Source: Burkholderia guangdongensis
GTDB lineage: Bacteria > Pseudomonadota > Gammaproteobacteria > Burkholderiales > Burkholderiaceae
NCBI RefSeq assembly: GCF_013403875.1
Contig: NZ_JACBNX010000004.1
Coordinates: 186,001-250,000, forward strand
DNA length: 64,000 nt
Direction: 5' to 3'
Positions 48,456 through 57,627 of this stretch are shown piece by piece. The notes under the pieces are model-generated. The model saw only the letters and a program-made list of their open reading frames with translations, did not search any database and was not told where the DNA came from. Made by a program: the position numbers and the translations under genes. The number at the start of each line of letters is the position of its first letter. The stretch's first letter is position 1.

Positions 48456-49088
48456 TCACCCGATTGATCGAAGCAGTGAAGCCACGGTCATGACGATGCC
48501 GCCCGTCGCAATGACGATGAGCAGCGCGCCGGAAATGCGAAGCATCGTTTGATGAACCGATGGTTTCAGCAGCTTGCTCACCAGCAGGAAGACGAGCATC
48601 AGCGTGGCGAAATCGAGAATGACCCAGAGCACCGTGAGCAGCGCGAGGCTTGCGTTGGTATCACTGGTGATGCCGATGAACTGCGGGAAGAACGATGCGA
48701 AAAAGATGATGTCCTTCGGATTCGAGATCGCCATCACGAATCCTTTCGAGAATCCCCCGACGCGCGGCTGAATCGCGGCATGGCCGTCATCCGTCGAGCG
48801 TGATGTGCGCAACATGTCCCAGCCGATGTAGGCGATGTAGCACGCTCCAGCGAGTTTCACGATGTCGAACGCCGTCTCGTCGACGGCAAAGAGCCCTTTC
48901 ACCACGAGAGCCGATAGAAGGATCAACACAAGGGAAGCGGCATTCGTTCCGAAGATCGTCCTCAGTGCTTTCGCCGGGCCGCCGGCAAGTCCCGCTCCAG
49001 CGACCAGAACGGCCACCGGACCGGGAACGGCGATCGCGGTAATGGTCGTCACCACGTAGAGCACGAGAATATTGAAGTTAATGGTCAT
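48456..49088 (-). CDS. LysE-family amino-acid/metabolite exporter
   Basis: A 210-residue membrane protein with about six hydrophobic segments. The N-terminal VPGPVAVLVAGAGLAGGPAK is the family glycine/proline signature, and GFSKGFVMAISNPKDIIFFA is the second conserved block. LysE/RhtB proteins export amino acids, homoserine lactones or similar compounds by proton exchange. No regulator is adjacent. It is the second minus-strand gene after a truncated YqcI/YcgG gene. Confidence 0.9.
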   Translation of the reverse strand: MTINFNILVLYVVTTITAIAVPGPVAVLVAGAGLAGGPAKALRTIFGTNAASLVLILLSALVVKGLFAVDETAFDIVKLAGACYIAYIGWDMLRTSRSTDDGHAAIQPRVGGFSKGFVMAISNPKDIIFFASFFPQFIGITSDTNASLALLTVLWVILDFATLMLVFLLVSKLLKPSVHQTMLRISGALLIVIATGGIVMTVASLLRSIG

Positions 49089-49096
49089 ACGTGTCC

Positions 49097-49573
49097 TTAT
49101 TCGAAGCGATTTTTTCTAAACGGACAGCGAGCGGGCTTTTCGATACCCTCTTCATGTAACTGATATTGTTGCCATTCCCGGTTGTCAGCGTCGCCATAAA
49201 ATCCGAGCTCCGGCGGTAATAGGCCACCGTTGAATTCGGCTATGCGCGATCTGATTCGCTCGCGAACAAGGCGCCCGCTTCGGGTATGGACACTTGCCAC
49301 TGCGTCGAAGTTCTCACGAGGATTGATGACGAGGGTAAGGTGGCGACCGAGGTTGCGGCTGCGCAGGATCTTGTGATCGGCGGAACTTATGTTGACGAAG
49401 AGCTGGATCCCGTTAAAGCAGAAACTCCACTCGTGATTCTTGTCTACAACAGATCCGTCCATAAAGCGGATTCTGCTGTTCCCTCGGGCTGAACAGTGAA
49501 GCGCGATTCTGCATCCGATGCTCCTTTTTTTGAATTTTTCCGAATATACGTCGGAAAGCATCGGACTGTGCAA
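49097..49573 (-). pseudogene. 5'-truncated YqcI/YcgG-family gene
   Basis: The open frame gives 158 residues. From about residue 47 onward it matches the C-terminal part of the YqcI/YcgG family (HEWSFCFNGIQLFVNIS, HLTLVINPRENFDAVA, FYGDADNREWQQYQL, ending KPARCPF), a group that includes haem-dependent N-hydroxylases such as GntA. The usual first 80-100 residues are missing and the N-terminal residues do not resemble the family. The 5' end lies in an AT-rich patch close to the tal terminator. A truncated remnant is the simplest reading; a short functional variant is possible. Confidence 0.5.
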
Positions 49574-49690
49574 TTGCGCTCAATTTTTAGGCATTTTCTT
49601 ATGTGTAATAGCGTCGCATGCCCAAGCGAGCACCCATCCTATATTCGGGAATTCTCATCTCAATATGGGGACACGGAACCCGATGACCAA

Positions 49691-49721
49691 ATAAAAGGCC
49701 GCGAACATACAGTCCGCGGCC
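49691..49721 (-). terminator. Intrinsic terminator of tal
   Basis: On the minus strand ggccgcg (complement of 49715-49721) pairs with cgcggcc (complement of 49697-49703), followed by ttttat (complement of 49691-49696). It is 35 bases after the tal stop. Confidence 0.85.
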
Positions 49722-49755
49722 CCACTATAACGCTTTGCCGCCAGTGATCGACGAA

Positions 49756-50712
49756 TCAACCGCGCAGCGCGTCGATCATCTTCTCGAGCTTCACCGCGTC
49801 GGCGGCGAACAGGCGAATCCCTTCGGCAAGCTTCTCGGTCGCCATCGCGTCGTCGTTGAGCTGGAAGCGGAACGACGCCTCGTCGGTCGCGACGCGCGCT
49901 TTTGGCGCATCATCGAGCGCCTCCGGCGACAGCTTGCGCGCGACGGCTTCATTGCTGTCCTGCAGCTTCTGCAGCAAATCGGGACTGATGGTGAGCAGGT
50001 CGCAACCGGCGAGCTCGGTGATCTGGCTCGTCGTGCGGAAGCTCGCGCCCATCACTTCGGTGTCGTGGCCGAACGTCTTGTAGTACGTGTAGATGCGGCG
50101 CACCGACTGCACGCCCGGATCGTTCGCGCCGCCGTTCTTCACTTCGTCCCACTCGGCGCCGGCCTGCTTCTTGTACCAGTCGTAGATGCGGCCGACGAAC
50201 GGCGAGATCAGCTGCGCGCCCGCTTCCGCGCACGCGGCCGCCTGCACGAGCGAGAACAGCAGCGTCATGTTGCACTTGATCCCTTCCTTCTGCAGGATCT
50301 CGGCCGCGCGCACGCCTTCCCACGTCGACGCGAGCTTGATCAGGATCCGCTCGCGGCCGATGCCGGCGGCTTCGTACAGGCGGATGATCTCGTGCGCCTT
50401 GTCGACCGAGCGCTGCGTGTCGAACGACAGGCGCGCGTCGACCTCGGTCGACACGCGGCCCGGGATCAGCTTCAGAATTTCGGTGCCGAACGCGATCAGC
50501 AGGCGGTCGATGATGTGGCCGGTGGGCTCGTCGCGATGATCGCGGACCGTCTGCTCGAGGATCGGCTTGTACGCGTCCTTCTGCACCGCCTTCAGGATCA
50601 GCGACGGGTTCGTGGTCGCGTCCCGCGGCTTGTACTGCGCGATCTGCTGGAAATCGCCGGTGTCGGCGACGACGGTCGTGTACTGCTTCAGCTGGTCGAG
50701 TGCGGTAGTCAT
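49756..50712 (-). CDS. tal: Transaldolase
   Basis: A 318-residue class I transaldolase of the TalB type. [15 protein letters not shown] is the family's first signature, and the Schiff-base lysine is about K126 in [12 protein letters not shown]. The phosphate-binding and C-terminal regions are complete. It transfers dihydroxyacetone units in the non-oxidative pentose phosphate pathway. It has its own terminator and an upstream gap of 142 bases to benE, so it is probably transcribed alone. Confidence 0.96.
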   Translation of the reverse strand: MTTALDQLKQYTTVVADTGDFQQIAQYKPRDATTNPSLILKAVQKDAYKPILEQTVRDHRDEPTGHIIDRLLIAFGTEILKLIPGRVSTEVDARLSFDTQRSVDKAHEIIRLYEAAGIGRERILIKLASTWEGVRAAEILQKEGIKCNMTLLFSLVQAAACAEAGAQLISPFVGRIYDWYKKQAGAEWDEVKNGGANDPGVQSVRRIYTYYKTFGHDTEVMGASFRTTSQITELAGCDLLTISPDLLQKLQDSNEAVARKLSPEALDDAPKARVATDEASFRFQLNDDAMATEKLAEGIRLFAADAVKLEKMIDALRG

Positions 50713-50854
50713 GGCGAGTCGGGAAGAGGGCGCAGCGCGCCGGAGTCCTCAAAGTGCCGCGCGAAACGCGGCGGCGTAGTGGAGTAGCAAAGCGAAGCGG
50801 CGCGCGCGGCGCCGCTGCCGACACCGCTATTCTAGGCCCGAATCGTGACGCGCA

Positions 50855-52063
50855 TCATGTGGGCCGGCGCGCGTTCAGGATCACCTGCGTGACGATGCCG
50901 GCGACGAGCCCCCAGAACGCGGAGCCGATCGACAGCAGCGTGAGCCCGGACGCGGTCACCATGAACGTGACGAGCGCCGCTTCGCGCTGCCGCACGTCGG
51001 CCATCGCGTTCGCGAGGCCGCTCATGATCGAGCCGAACAGCGCGAGCGCGGCGACCGACACGACGAGCGCCTTCGGGAATGCGGCGAAGAGGGCGGCGAT
51101 CGTCGCGCCGAACGTGCCGGCGATCAGGTAGAACGTGCCGCACCAGACCGCGGCCGTGTAGCGCTTCGCGCGATCCTCGTGCGCTTCGGGGCCGGTGCAG
51201 ATCGCGGCGGTGATCGCCGCGAGGTTGATCCCGTGCGAGCCGAACGGCGCGAGCACGACCGACGCGAGGCCGGTCGTCGCGACGAGCGGCGACGACGGCG
51301 TCTGGTAGCCGTCCGCGCGCAGCACCGCGATGCCGGGCACGTTCTGCGACGCCATCGCGACGACGAAGAGCGGAATTCCGATGCTGACGATCGACGCGAT
51401 CGAGAATGCGGGCATCGTGAACACCGGCTTCGCGAGCGCGACGTGGAAGTGGCTGAAATCGAGCAGGCCGAGCGCGCTCGCGACCGCGGTGCCGGCGACG
51501 AGCGTCATTGGAATCGCGTAGCGCGGTGCCGCGCGCTTCACGATCAGGTACGTGAAGAACATCGCGAGCACGAGCGCGGTCTGGTGCTGCGCGGCGCGAA
51601 AGATCTCGATGCCGATCTCGAACAGGATGCCGGCGAGCAGCGCGGCCGCGATGCCGGCGGGGATCTTGCGCATCAGCGTGTCGAACAGGCCGCTGACGCC
51701 GACCGCGGCGAGCAGCAGCGCGCAGACGACGAACGCGCCGATCGCCTCCGGATACGGCACGCCGGGCAGCGACGAGATCAACAGCGCCGCGCCGGGCGTG
51801 GACCATGCGATCACGATCGGCGCGCGATAGCGCAGCGACAGCCCGATCGTCGTCAGCGCCATCCCGATCGACAGCGCCCAGATCCACGACGAGATCTGCG
51901 CGTCGGACAGATGCGCGGCGCGGCCGGCCTGGAACATCAGTACGAGCGAGCTCGTGTAGCCGGTCATCATCGCGACGAAGCCCGCGACCATCGCCGACAC
52001 CGACGAATCCGCGAGGAAGCGGCCGCGTGCGCGGCCCGCGCTCGCGGTGGACGGCTGATTCAT
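50855..52063 (-). CDS. benE: BenE-family benzoate/H+ symporter
   Basis: A 402-residue inner-membrane protein with about 12 helices, of normal BenE length. Conserved segments include STPGAALLISSLPGVPYPEA and the pair GSHGINLAAITAAICTGPEA and MASQNVPGIAVLRADGYQ. BenE imports benzoate with protons in studied species, though no ben catabolic genes are adjacent. It starts 40 bases after the VWA gene and may be the last gene of the MoxR-GNAT-VWA transcript. Confidence 0.88.
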   Translation of the reverse strand: MNQPSTASAGRARGRFLADSSVSAMVAGFVAMMTGYTSSLVLMFQAGRAAHLSDAQISSWIWALSIGMALTTIGLSLRYRAPIVIAWSTPGAALLISSLPGVPYPEAIGAFVVCALLLAAVGVSGLFDTLMRKIPAGIAAALLAGILFEIGIEIFRAAQHQTALVLAMFFTYLIVKRAAPRYAIPMTLVAGTAVASALGLLDFSHFHVALAKPVFTMPAFSIASIVSIGIPLFVVAMASQNVPGIAVLRADGYQTPSSPLVATTGLASVVLAPFGSHGINLAAITAAICTGPEAHEDRAKRYTAAVWCGTFYLIAGTFGATIAALFAAFPKALVVSVAALALFGSIMSGLANAMADVRQREAALVTFMVTASGLTLLSIGSAFWGLVAGIVTQVILNARRPT

Positions 52064-52103
52064 GCGTCTCTCTCTCTCCGTGACGGACCGCGGCCGCGGC
52101 CCT

Positions 52104-53279
52104 TTATTTGCTGAGCGTGCGCATCGCGGCCTCGAGGCCCGCGATGGTGAGCGGATACATGCGCTGGCCGAGCAGGTCGCGGATCACCGCGATCGACTGC
52201 CGGTATTCCCACAGCCGCTCGGGCTCGGGGTTCAGCCACACGTGATGCGGAAACTGATCGGCGAGGCGGCGCAACCAGACCGCGCCGGCTTCCTCGTTGT
52301 TGTACTCGACGGAGCCGCCGGGCTGCAGCACCTCGTACGGGCTCATCGTCGCGTCGCCGACGAAGATCAGCTTGTAGTCGGGCGTGAACTTGTGCAGCAG
52401 GTCGAACGTCGCGGTGCGCTCCGCGTGGCGGCGGCGGTTGTGCTTCCATAGATGGTCGTACACGCAGTTGTGGAAGTAGTAGAACTCGAGATGCTTGAAC
52501 TCGGCCTTCGCGGCCGAGAACAGCTCCTCGGTGCGCTTGATGTGATCGTCCATCGAGCCGCCGACGTCGAGCAGCATCAGCACCTTCACGTTGTTGTGCC
52601 GCTCGGGCACCATCCGCAGGTCGAGCCAGCCCGCGTTCGCGGCGGTGCTGCGGATCGTGCCGGGCAGGTCGAGCTCCTCGGCCGCGCCTTCGCGCGCGAA
52701 GCGGCGCAGCCGCCGCAGCGCGACCTTGATGTTGCGCGTGCCGATCTCGACCGAGTCGTCGTAGTCGCGATACGCGCGTTCCTCCCACACCTTGACCGCG
52801 GTGCGGTTGCCGGCCGACGGCCCGCCGATGCGGATCCCTTCCGGGTTGTAGCCGCCGTGCCCGAACGGCGACGTGCCGCCGGTGCCGATCCACTTGTTGC
52901 CGCCTTCGTGGCGCTCCTTCTGCTCGTCGAGCAGCTCCTTCAGGCGCGCCATCAGCTTGTCGAGCCCGCCCATCGCGTCGATCTGCGCCCGTTCCTCGGG
53001 CGTCAGCTCGCGTTGCAGGCGCTTTTCGAGCCAGTCGAGCGGGATGTCGAACGCGTCGGTCGGCAGCGTCGACACACCGTGGAAGTACGCGCCGAACGTG
53101 CGGTCGAACTTGTCGAAGTACTGCTCGTCCTTCACGAGCGTCATGCGCGCGAGGAAGTAGAAATCGTCGATCGACGGCACGATCAGGCCCGCCTTCAGCG
53201 ATTCGAGCAGCGTCAGGTATTCCTTGACCGAAACGGGCAGCTTCGCGGCGCGCAGCGCGTAGAAGAAGTTGAGCAGCAT
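52104..53279 (-). CDS. VWA-domain CoxE-like protein
   Basis: A 391-residue protein with an N-terminal helical region and a C-terminal von Willebrand A domain. The MIDAS motif reads D238-V-G-G-S242-M, so the first serine of the usual D-x-S-x-S is glycine, a variant often seen in CoxE-like proteins. The middle segment GNKWIGTGGTSPFGHGGYNP is glycine-rich. With MoxR ATPases such proteins form chaperone-like complexes that insert metals or remodel targets. It lies 31 bases after the GNAT gene, which separates it from moxR. Confidence 0.88.
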   Translation of the reverse strand: MLLNFFYALRAAKLPVSVKEYLTLLESLKAGLIVPSIDDFYFLARMTLVKDEQYFDKFDRTFGAYFHGVSTLPTDAFDIPLDWLEKRLQRELTPEERAQIDAMGGLDKLMARLKELLDEQKERHEGGNKWIGTGGTSPFGHGGYNPEGIRIGGPSAGNRTAVKVWEERAYRDYDDSVEIGTRNIKVALRRLRRFAREGAAEELDLPGTIRSTAANAGWLDLRMVPERHNNVKVLMLLDVGGSMDDHIKRTEELFSAAKAEFKHLEFYYFHNCVYDHLWKHNRRRHAERTATFDLLHKFTPDYKLIFVGDATMSPYEVLQPGGSVEYNNEEAGAVWLRRLADQFPHHVWLNPEPERLWEYRQSIAVIRDLLGQRMYPLTIAGLEAAMRTLSK

Positions 53280-53310
53280 GGCCGGGCCTTCGCGTTTTGG
53301 CGCGCGCGTT

Positions 53311-53898
53311 TCAGCGCGCGAGCTTCAGTTGCAGGTTCGCGCGCACCGCGGGCCACTCGGAAGGCAGGATCGAGAACACGACCGTGTCGCGCAGCTCGCC
53401 TTCGCGGCCGACCTGGTGGTTGCGCAGGATGCCGTCCTGCTTCGCGCCGAGCCGCGCGATCGCCGTGCGCGACGCGTGGTTCATGAAATGCGTGCGGAAC
53501 TCGACCGCGATCGCGCGGAGGTGCTCGAACGCGTGGCCGAGCAGCAGCAGCTTCGCTTCGGTGTTCAGCGCCGAGCGCTGCACGCGCGCCGCATAGAACG
53601 TCGTGCCGATCTCGAGCCGGTGGTTGCGCTCGTCGACGTTCATGTAGCGCGTCGAGCCGACGATGTCGCCCGCCGCGTCGCGCACGACGAACGGGCACCA
53701 GCCCTGCTCGTCGCGCTGCCTGAGCGCGGTTTCGACGTACGCGCGCTCCTCGCCGGGCGCGGGCACCGACGTATACCAGAGCTTCCACAGCTCGCCGTCG
53801 GCGGCGGCCGCGGCGATGCCCGGCGTGTGGTCGAGCGTCAGCGGCTCGAGGCGGACGTGGCGGCCTTCGAGCGTCACGGGTTCGATCCAGCGGGGCAT
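53311..53898 (-). CDS. GNAT-family N-acetyltransferase (RimJ/RimL-like)
   Basis: A 195-residue protein with the RimJ/RimL-type pattern: VTLEGRHVRLEPLTLDHTPG at the start, IVGSTRYMNVDERNHRLEIG in the core strands and RLGAKQDGILRNHQ after the acetyl-CoA pocket. It acetylates a protein N-terminus or small molecule; the substrate is unknown. Its position between MoxR and VWA genes is unusual and could mean it modifies a component of that complex. Confidence 0.87.
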   Translation of the reverse strand: MPRWIEPVTLEGRHVRLEPLTLDHTPGIAAAAADGELWKLWYTSVPAPGEERAYVETALRQRDEQGWCPFVVRDAAGDIVGSTRYMNVDERNHRLEIGTTFYAARVQRSALNTEAKLLLLGHAFEHLRAIAVEFRTHFMNHASRTAIARLGAKQDGILRNHQVGREGELRDTVVFSILPSEWPAVRANLQLKLAR

Positions 53899-53933
53899 GG
53901 GCGTGTCTCCTCGGTGCGCGGCGTGCGCGGCGC

Positions 53934-54776
<843 letters not shown>

Positions 54777-54890
54777 GGCGGCGGCGCTCTCTTATCGCGA
54801 AAAAATCCCAGTATAAGTCAGAAGCGGTGGCGGGTTCGCGCGGGGGCACGTATCGTGGCGAGGCTGCGCGGCGGATGGGGTGGACGAATA

Positions 54891-54920
54891 TGGACGCGTT
54901 CCCCGCCGGCGCGGTACAAT
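54891..54920 (+). promoter_or_regulatory. Putative promoter of the cytochrome c pair
   Basis: TGGACG (54891-54896), 18 bases, TACAAT (54915-54920). The -10 sits in cggtacaatcg, a context also seen at 25321 and 9888. Confidence 0.45.
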
Positions 54921-55020
54921 CGGCCCGTTTTTTTGGCCTGCGTGGCGATCCGGTAAGCAAAACGGCGCGGGCCGTTGCCGCTTTGGCGCCAGTTTCCCCT
55001 CAAGCTAGGTTACAAGAGCT

Positions 55021-55380
55021 ATGAACAAATTCGTCGGCAAACACGTCGTTGTCGCAGCGCTCGTGGCGCTCGCGGGCAGCGCGCAGGCGGCCGGTGTGGT
55101 CGGCAATCCGAAGGACGGGGCGGGCAAGGCCGCGATGTGCATCGGCTGCCACGGCATCGATGGCTACCGCGCGGCTTATCCGGAGGTCTACCGGGTGCCC
55201 ATCCTCGGCGGCCAGAACCAGCAATATCTCGAAAACGCGCTGCAAGCCTACCGCAAGAAGGATCGTCACTTCCCGTCGATGAACGCGGTCGCCGGATCGC
55301 TGACCGACCAGGACATCGCCGATCTCGCGGCCTATTACGCCGCGCAGAAGCCGGACTCGAAGGACAATCCTTACAAGTAA
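55021..55380 (+). CDS. Periplasmic monohaem class I cytochrome c (first of pair)
   Basis: A 119-residue protein with a signal peptide (cleavage likely after AQA at about 23), a CIGCHG haem site (CxxCH) and the distal methionine in DRHFPSMNAVAGSL. It belongs to the small c4/c553-like cytochromes that carry electrons to terminal oxidases. No close Shine-Dalgarno is obvious. The second cytochrome follows 42 bases later and is about the same length, probably an ancient tandem duplication now quite diverged. Confidence 0.92.
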   Translation: MNKFVGKHVVVAALVALAGSAQAAGVVGNPKDGAGKAAMCIGCHGIDGYRAAYPEVYRVPILGGQNQQYLENALQAYRKKDRHFPSMNAVAGSLTDQDIADLAAYYAAQKPDSKDNPYK

Positions 55381-55422
55381 GCGTCCGCACGAACGGATCT
55401 CATACGCGGGACAGGAGCACTC

Positions 55423-55782
55423 ATGAACAACGTATTCAAGACGGCGGCGGCAGTCGCGTTCGCGGCCGGCCTCGCGATCGGCACCGCGCACGCTGCGGAC
55501 GTCGGCAACGGCAAGAATCTCGTCGAAGCGCACAACTGCGCGGCCTGCCACGGCGCGGGCCTGAACAAGCCGATCAACGCCGAGTATCCGCGCCTCGCGG
55601 GCCAGCACGCCGACTACCTGGTCTGGGCGCTGCGCCAATACCAGATGGGCCTCACGAATCCGCTGCTCGGTCGCAACAACGCGATCATGCAGGCGCAGGT
55701 GCAGAGCCTGTCGGTCGCGGACATGAAGGACATCGCCGCGTACATCGAGACGCTGCAGGGCGATCTGGTTTTCAAGAAGTAA
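55423..55782 (+). CDS. Periplasmic monohaem class I cytochrome c (second of pair)
   Basis: A 119-residue protein. The signal peptide (AAVAFAAGLAIGTAHA) is followed by CAACHG and by GQHADYLVWALRQYQMGL, with the C-terminal helix VADMKDIAAYIETLQGD. The distal methionine is likely in NNAIMQAQV. RBS aggag (55412-55416). It is co-transcribed with the preceding cytochrome, and a strong terminator follows. Together they resemble two separated halves of a dihaem c4. Confidence 0.92.
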   Translation: MNNVFKTAAAVAFAAGLAIGTAHAADVGNGKNLVEAHNCAACHGAGLNKPINAEYPRLAGQHADYLVWALRQYQMGLTNPLLGRNNAIMQAQVQSLSVADMKDIAAYIETLQGDLVFKK

Positions 55783-55826
55783 GTCCGCGCACGTTCGACG
55801 GCCCGACGCGGGCCGCGCAGCATCCG

Positions 55827-55856
55827 ATACCTCGCCGGCGGCGGGGTATTTTTTTG
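55827..55856 (+). terminator. Intrinsic terminator of the cytochrome pair
   Basis: atacctcgcc (55827-55836) pairs with ggcggggtat (55840-55849) over a ggc loop (one wobble), then a T-tract to 55856. Confidence 0.9.
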
Positions 55857-55902
55857 GTCCGGCATCGCGTGCGCATGAGCGGACTGGACCGGCGCCCCCG
55901 TC

Positions 55903-56703
55903 CTAATCGACACTCGCCAGCCATTCCCGCCAAAGCTGCCGCGCCTGATTCTGGTAGCGCAGGGTGGCGGCAACCAGCATTCGCCGGTGCTCCGCCGCCA
56001 TCAGATCCACGGGCAGCAACGGGTCTCGCAGGATGATGCCGATCGCCTCGCGGCCGAGCAGCAGCGATTCTCGCAGCGCACCGTTTCCCGCGGAATTCGA
56101 CAGGAATGCGCGGCGCGCGTCGAGGTGCCGTGCAAGGGCGTCATACTTCCGCTCGAGGTGCCCGATTTCCCAAAGCGAAGCGGCCCGTTCGAGCTGTGCG
56201 TCGCTGAATTCCGTCACGCAAAACACGTGCGCCAGCCGGGACAGTCCCAACTCGGCGAGCTGAAGTCTCAGCGCCGCCACGCCCCCGGACAAATTATCCG
56301 GTCTCAAGTGCAGTCCGGGCTGAAACTCGGCGAATCCTCGCAGCTTGAGCGCCAGGCTATGGTGTCGCCATGCGGTCTTGTCCGACCGAGGCACCGCGGT
56401 GTCGTGAACCGCGACCCAAAGTCCGCGCCAATGGACCATCTGGCGCTCCCGATTGCGCCAGTCCTCCACGTCCCGCATCAGCGGGCCCGCATTCGGGTCG
56501 ATCTCGTATCGGCCGCGCCCCGCCTGACGCACTTTTCCCTGGCGACAGAGGCGTGTCAGCGCGACCCGGATCGCTATCTCGCCCACCTGCATGATCTCGC
56601 CCGCCAGGCAAAGCGAGCGAACCGACAGCGCCCCGCCCGGGATCAGCAGATCGAGCACGAATTCCGGCGCCTTGAGCGGCTCGGTCTGAATATTACGCGT
56701 CAT
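55903..56703 (-). CDS. PaaX-family transcriptional repressor
   Basis: A 266-residue protein with an N-terminal winged HTH (FVLDLLIPGGALSVRSLCLA, then EIAIRVALTRLCRQGKVRQA) and the PaaX-type middle and C-terminal domains (WRGLWVAVHD, LHLRPDNL). PaaX repressors respond to aryl-CoA thioesters. It is divergent from a crotonase and an acyl-CoA ligase gene across 96 bases and is very likely their repressor, with the CoA ester made by the ligase as inducer. The classical paa operon is absent. Confidence 0.88.
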   Translation of the reverse strand: MTRNIQTEPLKAPEFVLDLLIPGGALSVRSLCLAGEIMQVGEIAIRVALTRLCRQGKVRQAGRGRYEIDPNAGPLMRDVEDWRNRERQMVHWRGLWVAVHDTAVPRSDKTAWRHHSLALKLRGFAEFQPGLHLRPDNLSGGVAALRLQLAELGLSRLAHVFCVTEFSDAQLERAASLWEIGHLERKYDALARHLDARRAFLSNSAGNGALRESLLLGREAIGIILRDPLLPVDLMAAEHRRMLVAATLRYQNQARQLWREWLASVD

Positions 56704-56799
56704 GTCTGCGGTTGCGTAACAATGAAATGTTGCCTAGTCTCGCTCGATATCGGACGGCGTGCAATGGCTCGCGCCGTGCGCCATTTCCTGGAGGAGACG

Positions 56800-57576
56800 A
56801 TGGAAGCGATCACGTTTGAGATCGATGGTCCCATCTGCACGATCACGATCAATCGGCCCGAGCGAAGAAATGCAGTGGATGGGCCCACCGCGCTGCAACT
56901 GCGGCAAGCCTTTCTCAGGTTCGAGGCGGACAGCGCGCTGAGCGTCGCCATTCTGACCGGCGCGGGCGGCAATTTCTGTGCGGGTGCGGACCTGAAGGCG
57001 GTGGGTGATCCCGCGTTGAGTAACGAGATCGATGAGAAGGGAACGGGCCTGGGACCCATGGGGCCGAGTCGTATGGCGCTATCCAAGCCGCTTATCGCCG
57101 CGGTCAGCGGCTATGCGGTCGCGGGCGGCCTGGAGCTGGCGCTGCTGGCGGATATCCGGGTGGCGGAAGAGGATGCGGTTTTCGGGGTCTTCTGCCGGCG
57201 TTGGGGCGTTCCGCTGATCGATGGCGGTACGGTCAGACTGCCACGCATCGTCGGCATGGGACATGCGCTGGACATGATCCTGACCGGGCGGCCCGTGACG
57301 GCATCGGAAGCCAAGGCAATGGGGCTGGCCAACTATCTGGCGCCGAACGGCGAGGGGTTGGCCCATGCGACACGCATTGCTCGTCAGATTGCCCAGTTCC
57401 CTCAGCAGTGCATGCTGACGGATCGGCGCTCGGCTTATGAGCAGTGGGATCTGCCGCTGGCGCAAGCGTTGATCCAGGAGGGCGCGCGCGGCACCCCCAT
57501 CGTATTCGCGGAAGGCGTGTCCGGCGCTGCGCGCTTCAGCGGCGGGGAAGGGCGGCACGGAAAATTCTCCGAGTAG
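56800..57576 (+). CDS. Crotonase/enoyl-CoA hydratase-family enzyme lacking the second catalytic glutamate
   Basis: A 258-residue crotonase. The CoA/oxyanion motifs AILTGAGGNFCAGADLKAV and ALSKPLIAAVSGYAVAGGLE are intact. The first catalytic glutamate is kept (GGLELALLAD), but the second, normally in a Q/P-P-E motif, is a cysteine (VFGVFCRRWG). Such members are often isomerases, hydrolases or lyases rather than hydratases. RBS gaggag (56791-56796). The CoA ligase follows after 51 bases; the divergent PaaX-like gene is the likely regulator. Confidence 0.85.
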   Translation: MEAITFEIDGPICTITINRPERRNAVDGPTALQLRQAFLRFEADSALSVAILTGAGGNFCAGADLKAVGDPALSNEIDEKGTGLGPMGPSRMALSKPLIAAVSGYAVAGGLELALLADIRVAEEDAVFGVFCRRWGVPLIDGGTVRLPRIVGMGHALDMILTGRPVTASEAKAMGLANYLAPNGEGLAHATRIARQIAQFPQQCMLTDRRSAYEQWDLPLAQALIQEGARGTPIVFAEGVSGAARFSGGEGRHGKFSE

Positions 57577-57627
57577 ATCGCCCGAGCGGCGACCCGGAGC
57601 CTATCGAGACATCCAGGAGACAACAAC

